Shown here piece after piece: positions 60,290 to 64,000 of a DNA stretch of 64,000 nt. The DNA is from Acinetobacter tandoii DSM 14970 = CIP 107469 (lineage in GTDB: Bacteria; Pseudomonadota; Gammaproteobacteria; Pseudomonadales; Moraxellaceae). How positions within the stretch are numbered: the first letter of the stretch is position 1; each line of letters starts with the position of its first letter. Below the pieces are notes generated by a model, which had not been told where the DNA came from, searched no databases, and worked only from the letters and a program-made list of their open reading frames with translations. Position numbers and translations under genes: made by a program. The DNA lies in NCBI RefSeq assembly GCF_000400735.1, contig NZ_KE007371.1, positions 270,702 through 334,701 on the forward strand, given 5' to 3'.

Positions 60290-60365
60290 GTCAGAAACGG
60301 CATCATAGCGGCACGGCACAGGGACATGTCAGGATGACAGCAAAGGGATAGGAAGCCGTAGGATG
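60290..60365. repeat. Possible dispersed intergenic repeat
   Basis: GC-richer than its surroundings, with internal inverted bits GGACATGTC and TGTCAGGATGACA, lying between a palindrome and a terminator. The text looks like repeats common in Acinetobacter intergenic DNA, from memory. No second copy is in the window. Confidence 0.35.
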
Positions 60366-60427
60366 GAATAAAAAACAACTCGTTTTGAGTTTGTTTTCAA
60401 GGATGTGACAATGGACGTTGTAATGAG

Positions 60428-60471
60428 ACCCGCATAATCAGGATGATTAAATGCGGGTTTTCTCTTTTTTT
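60428..60471 (+). terminator. Intrinsic terminator after the repeat segment
   Basis: ACCCGCAT/ATGCGGGT stem extended by AATCA/TGATT with bulged bases, followed by TTTCTCTTTTTTT. Confidence 0.78.
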
Positions 60472-60676
60472 ATTGCTTATTTTTATTTAAGCGCTGATGT
60501 TTTGATTGTTTTAACATTCTTGTTTTTCATGAACATAGCATGCCAAGTTTAGATTGCAATTCGATGACAATTCCCATGACATCAGCATCTTTCGCCTAAT
60601 TTTCCTGCAATGCTAGAGAAAGCAGATTTTTTTGTTTACCCTATGCTCAATCATTATCTTCAGGAATGTATTCTGT

Positions 60677-61027
60677 ATGCTAAAAATTTATGGCATTAAA
60701 AACTGTAGCTCCATGAAAAAAGCCTTCGATTTGCTGACTGAACTGGGCTTGACCTATGAATTTCATGATTATAAAAAACAAGGAATTGATGCCGACACCT
60801 TAAAAACTTGGCTAGACCAAGTTGGACAAGAGCTGATTCTCAATAAAAAAGGCACCACTTGGCGTAAACTGACTGAAGCAGAACAACTACATGCCTTGGC
60901 TTCACAAGACCAATTAATCGAAACTCTGATGGCACAGCCGAGTTTAATCAAGCGCCCTGTTTTACAAACTGCTCAAGGTTATCTGGTCGGTTTTGATGAA
61001 GCGGCTTATCGAGCAATTCCTGCTTAA
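60677..61027 (+). CDS. ArsC/Spx-fold reductase (YffB-like)
   Basis: 116 residues from ATG 60677 (MLKIYGIKNCSSM); a longer frame to 60632 adds a hydrophobic stretch outside the family. Thioredoxin-like ArsC family with GIKNC in place of the usual GIKNCDT, keeping the single Cys near residue 10, then RKLTEAEQ and IKRPVL near the end with the conserved Arg-Pro. The family is often called arsenate reductase, but many members such as YffB reduce glutathione-linked substrates instead; activity is uncertain. A bidirectional terminator follows. Confidence 0.86.
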   Translation: MLKIYGIKNCSSMKKAFDLLTELGLTYEFHDYKKQGIDADTLKTWLDQVGQELILNKKGTTWRKLTEAEQLHALASQDQLIETLMAQPSLIKRPVLQTAQGYLVGFDEAAYRAIPA

Positions 61028-61045
61028 AAGGCACTTTTTAGATGT

Positions 61046-61074
61046 AAAAAAGCCTGATAGACAATCAGGCTTTT
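61046..61074. terminator. Bidirectional terminator
   Basis: AAAAGCCTGAT/ATCAGGCTTTT stem, loop AGACA, between convergent genes. Confidence 0.88.
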
Positions 61075-61095
61075 GATCACATCTTTTTTACCACT

Positions 61096-61533
61096 TTAGT
61101 TCATACGAACCCAAGTTTGGTTACGTCCTAATACAGCTACACCCAAATAACCACGGAGCTCAAGCTTTTTCCCACCCGAAGTCAGTTCACCTTTTAAGCT
61201 ATAGGTTTTGCCATTTTTCGGGTCTAAAATCGTACCCTCATCATATTTTGTGCCGCCGACATTTTTCAGACCACGAACGATCGTTAGGCCTTTCAATGAT
61301 TTGTTGTGATATGGACCTTCACATTTACTGCAAGCATTTTCTTCACCTGGTGTCAAAATGCTTTGAATGCTGGCAGTCAAAACACCATTTTTTTGCTCAG
61401 TAAATTTCACAACCGCACGTGGTTGCTTGGTTTTATCATCAATGGTTTTCCAAACTGTGCCATTTAATGGATCAGCCGCATTCGCAAGTACGGTTAATCC
61501 GAGCAATCCTAATGCAAGTGCAATTTTTTTCAT
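61096..61533 (-). CDS. DUF2147 exported protein
   Basis: 145 residues from ATG 61533, which opens a signal peptide (MKKIALALGLLGLTVLANA) and has AGGGAA upstream; the frame is open to 61587 without family match. Mature domain matches DUF2147: GTVWKTIDDKTKQPRAVVKF, in pieces, a CSKCEG Cys pair, GLTIVRGLKNV, DPKNGKTYSL, and the C-terminal LELRGYLGVAVLGRNQTWVR. Small periplasmic beta-rich protein of unknown function. Confidence 0.9.
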   Translation of the reverse strand: MKKIALALGLLGLTVLANAADPLNGTVWKTIDDKTKQPRAVVKFTEQKNGVLTASIQSILTPGEENACSKCEGPYHNKSLKGLTIVRGLKNVGGTKYDEGTILDPKNGKTYSLKGELTSGGKKLELRGYLGVAVLGRNQTWVRMN

Positions 61534-61690
61534 TTTTGTTGATTTCCCTAGTCTGTCTGTAGACGTCTTTAAGTATTGTAAAGCCACAGCAAATTTGCAA
61601 TTCTTGAATGTGACTGTTTAGTGTACCCTTGTAATTATTGTGGGTAAATATACTACTATTAGGCATAATTTATAACAAAATGGAAGAACC

Positions 61691-62602
61691 GTGAAGATAT
61701 CAGCACCGTGGAAACAATTCATTACAGAAAGTCTTTTAAAAACGACCATCCGTACGCCGAGCCAATACAATCTCCCCCCAAATATACTGCGACATGGCTT
61801 AGAACAACTCTGTAAGATTTTCCCGACTCAGGCAGATGTCCAAGTTCGTCCTTTACGTTTAGGGCAATTGAATGCCGAAGAACTTAAACCACAAAAGGAA
61901 TCGACCCAGCTCATCTTCCATATTCACGGTGGTGCTTTTTTTCTGGGTTCACTAAATACGCATCGTGCATTTTTGAGCCAGATCGCAGCACGGACACAAA
62001 TGCAGGTGTTACATGTCGATTATCCACTCTCACCAGAACACCCGTTCCCAGAAGCAATTGATGCACTGTTCAACACGTATTTAAATTTACTGGATCAAGG
62101 TATTCTAGCCAAAGATATTATTTTATCGGGTGATTCTTGCGGTGCAAACCTCGCAGTTGCTTTGGCAATTAAAATCCGCCAAGCACAACTCGAACAGGTC
62201 AGTGGTTTAATTTTGCTTTCCCCATTTTTAGATTTGACCCTGACCAGTGAATCACTGCGCTTTAATCAAAAGCATGATGCCTTACTTTCTATTGAAGCCC
62301 TCGAAGCAGGCATTGATTACTATTTACCTGCGGACATTGATCGTGGAGACCCACGCGTCTCACCTTTATTCGATGATTTGACGGGTTTACCTCCGACACT
62401 GATTCAGGTCGGTTCTAAAGAAATTTTAATGGATGATGGGCAACGCTTTCAGCAACAAGCCGAGGCTGCAGGCGTTCAAGTTGAATTTAAGATTTACACA
62501 GGGATGTGGCATAACTTTCATATGTTTAGTGCTTGGTTTGAAGAAGCCCAACAAGCTTTAGCAGATTTAGCCGCATTCGCGCACCGCCTAGATAAAAATT
62601 AA
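61691..62602 (+). CDS. Alpha/beta hydrolase (hormone-sensitive lipase family)
   Basis: 303 residues with GTG start at 61691, behind GGAAGAACC. Carboxylesterase of the HSL family: oxyanion HIHGGAFFLGS, nucleophile elbow GDSCGANLAVAL with Ser, acid Asp in SKEILMDDGQ, and catalytic His in MWHNFHMF. Likely hydrolyses short acyl esters in the cytoplasm. No signal peptide. Single gene, with a terminator downstream. Confidence 0.9.
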   Translation: MKISAPWKQFITESLLKTTIRTPSQYNLPPNILRHGLEQLCKIFPTQADVQVRPLRLGQLNAEELKPQKESTQLIFHIHGGAFFLGSLNTHRAFLSQIAARTQMQVLHVDYPLSPEHPFPEAIDALFNTYLNLLDQGILAKDIILSGDSCGANLAVALAIKIRQAQLEQVSGLILLSPFLDLTLTSESLRFNQKHDALLSIEALEAGIDYYLPADIDRGDPRVSPLFDDLTGLPPTLIQVGSKEILMDDGQRFQQQAEAAGVQVEFKIYTGMWHNFHMFSAWFEEAQQALADLAAFAHRLDKN

Positions 62603-62610
62603 AATGCCAT

Positions 62611-62638
62611 AAAAAAGGTCAGCATCTGCTGACCTTTT
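62611..62638. terminator. Bidirectional terminator
   Basis: AAAAGGTCAGCA/TGCTGACCTTTT stem with two-base loop, between convergent hydrolase and azoR. Confidence 0.88.
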
Positions 62639-62657
62639 CGTTTCTTAATCTTCAAGC

Positions 62658-63224
62658 TTAGATGAGTTTAACCTGTGCCAAAGCTGCTTCAATCGCTTTA
62701 TTTTTAAGTTCTTCACCCATATTGACACCTTCAGCACGTACAACATCTACCTGCTCGACACCAGTAAAGTTAAACACCGTTTTCAAAAAGCCTTCTTGGA
62801 AATCCGCAGGACTATTATCACCATAGACACCGCCACGACTGCTGGCAATATAAACCTGTTTATTGCCAGCCAAACCTACAGGACCATTTTCAGTATATTT
62901 AAAAGTTTTACCTGCAACACTAATACGGTCAATCCATGCTTTTAAGGTTGAAGCCAAACCAAAGTTGTACATTGCTGCACCTACAACGACCACATCTGCA
63001 GCTAAATACTGCTGGATGATCTGTTCACCTAAAGCTGCTTGCTCAGCATTTTGACCCATTAAGATTTCTGCAGTTAGATGTGGAATCGGCTGTGCGGCCA
63101 AATCCAAATACTCAACCTGTACATTGTCGTGCTTCGCTTGTAATTGCTCAACAATCGCTTGGCTTAACTGGCGCGAAACTGATGCTGTACCTAAAATGCT
63201 TGAGTCGATATGTAAAACTTTCAT
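62658..63224 (-). CDS. azoR: FMN-dependent NADH-azoreductase
   Basis: 188 residues from ATG 63224 (MKVLHIDSSILG) with GGTGG before it; the upstream extension is not family-like. Flavodoxin-like quinone/azo reductase: HIDSSILGTASVSRQL binds FMN phosphate, GAAMYNFGLASTLKAWIDRI and SSRGGVYG bind FMN. Reduces quinones and azo compounds with NADH in the cytoplasm. Single gene. Confidence 0.93.
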   Translation of the reverse strand: MKVLHIDSSILGTASVSRQLSQAIVEQLQAKHDNVQVEYLDLAAQPIPHLTAEILMGQNAEQAALGEQIIQQYLAADVVVVGAAMYNFGLASTLKAWIDRISVAGKTFKYTENGPVGLAGNKQVYIASSRGGVYGDNSPADFQEGFLKTVFNFTGVEQVDVVRAEGVNMGEELKNKAIEAALAQVKLI

Positions 63225-63461
63225 GATGCCACCGTAATTTTTGCTCTCTTGGAATAGAAGCAAGTTTAGGCCATCTATAAAAATAGAATAATTACTTCCG
63301 TTAATACACTATGTTCCATTTTTAGAACAAATTTAAATCTCTCTGAAAAAGAGAAATGTAAAGCAATCAAAAGTTTGATTAAAATTTATGCTATGGTTAG
63401 CAAAAATAATTCTCGCTTTAAAACAACAAAGGAACTGTTGATGTCGAGGGAATAAAAATCA

Positions 63462-64000
63462 ATGACGACCAACTCACCGCCCCCATCTCCAGCCTCGCTT
63501 CAACATAGACTCAAGAAAATTGTGCTTGAATATGGGGTGATCATGAACTGGAATACATTGAATAAATGTATTCTGATGTTAATTTTAGGCTGTGTGACTC
63601 ATCTAATTTGGATGCTCTGGAAAATTTTTATTTGGTTGAACCCCAGCCTATGGAGCATGACCAATTTAGGACTCATTAAACAACAAATTGTACTGAATCT
63701 GATTTTTATCGTCGTGCTTAGTAGCCTGATTTATCCTTGCATTTATTGGCAACACAAAGCTTGGGTCAAACGTTTTTTACCTTATATTACGGTGTGGTGT
63801 TTTATTACCTCTTTATGCCGAGATGCATATCTAATTGGCGTACTCAGCCCTGCGACCTTAAGCTCTTTTGTCAGTTTACTCACGGTAGGTTTAATTTTAT
63901 TTCCCCGTTCAATTGTTTACAGCGCCTTAATCCCTTCAACTTTATATTTATTTGTTTGTGGTTATTTGAGTTTACATGGCATGTTGCCTTATGCCCCCAT
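63462..64000 (+). CDS. Membrane protein, N-terminal part (probable diguanylate cyclase)
   Basis: Open from ATG 63462 to the window end, so only about 179 residues are visible and the C-terminus is missing. GAGGGAA lies upstream. About five hydrophobic segments follow a short polar Pro/Ser start (MTTNSPPPSPASLQ). Similar multi-helix N-termini belong, as I recall, to GGDEF diguanylate cyclases in Acinetobacter, but the catalytic domain is outside this window, so the function stays unproven. Confidence 0.6.
   Translation, partial: MTTNSPPPSPASLQHRLKKIVLEYGVIMNWNTLNKCILMLILGCVTHLIWMLWKIFIWLNPSLWSMTNLGLIKQQIVLNLIFIVVLSSLIYPCIYWQHKAWVKRFLPYITVWCFITSLCRDAYLIGVLSPATLSSFVSLLTVGLILFPRSIVYSALIPSTLYLFVCGYLSLHGMLPYAP

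Larger units (their letters stand above)
60201..60676. other. Intergenic region with palindrome, repeat and terminator
   Basis: Holds a perfect palindrome at 60214-60237, a GC-richer repeat-like segment at about 60290-60360 (GGCACAGGGACATGTCAGGATGACAGC), and a terminator at 60428-60471. No protein gene recognised. Confidence 0.5.

Noticed and set aside
60181..60378. 65-codon minus-strand frame after crc
   Set aside because: Covers a palindrome and repeat-like DNA; no ribosome binding site.

Overview
This 64 kb window is chromosomal DNA of an Acinetobacter species. The base composition is AT-rich. The gene families point to the same genus: an Omp33-36 porin with two relatives, a resident class D beta-lactamase gene, a split division/cell-wall (dcw) cluster, pyrE next to a crc-like gene, and a CrbS/CrbR-type acetate regulatory system. 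I cannot name the species. Nearly all genes look like core or persistent chromosomal genes. I see no insertion sequence, prophage, integron, CRISPR array, rRNA or tRNA.

Layout. 1-5 kb: the C-terminal half of uvrA, an AT-rich orphan gene, a MORN-repeat exported protein and a membrane diguanylate cyclase. 5-10 kb: a blaOXA-type gene broken by an in-frame stop, a 1 kb gene-free stretch with NtrC-like palindromes and two orphan intrinsic terminators, the Omp33-36 porin and a BetT-like transporter. 10-24 kb: an acetate block made of yjcH-actP (uptake), divergent crbS (transporter-fused sensor kinase), an unknown gene, crbR (response regulator) and acs (acetyl-CoA synthetase), interrupted by a sulfone-sulfur pair (msuE-sfnG). 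24-30 kb: DUF805, an MscS channel, rsmE, waaA, an old-yellow-enzyme/ArsR pair and prfB with its autoregulatory frameshift. 30-38 kb: two tandem porin relatives (the first with a stop at codon 3), recJ-pdxH, glmM and guaB. 38-46 kb: a di-iron beta-lactamase-fold protein, a GDT1-family manganese exporter behind a yybP-ykoY riboswitch, aceE-aceF and an M23 peptidase. 46-56 kb: a DUF721/DciA gene, then lpxC, ftsZ, ftsA, ftsQ, ddlB, murC and murG on the minus strand, and gshB. 56-64 kb: DUF3565, a fatty-acid hydroxylase-like protein with an AraC regulator, pyrE, crc, small enzymes, azoR, and the start of a membrane protein cut by the window edge.

How the genes fit together. The acetate genes form a likely regulon: CrbS senses or relays, CrbR activates, ActP imports acetate and Acs converts it to acetyl-CoA. 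The dcw block joins peptidoglycan precursor synthesis (MurG, MurC, DdlB) with divisome assembly (FtsQ, FtsA, FtsZ) and lipid A synthesis (LpxC).

The best candidates for something new are the 5961-6939 gene-free region (possible nitrogen-linked small RNAs), the unknown protein between crbS and crbR, and the two resident genes with premature stops. I do not see a clear undescribed multi-gene system.
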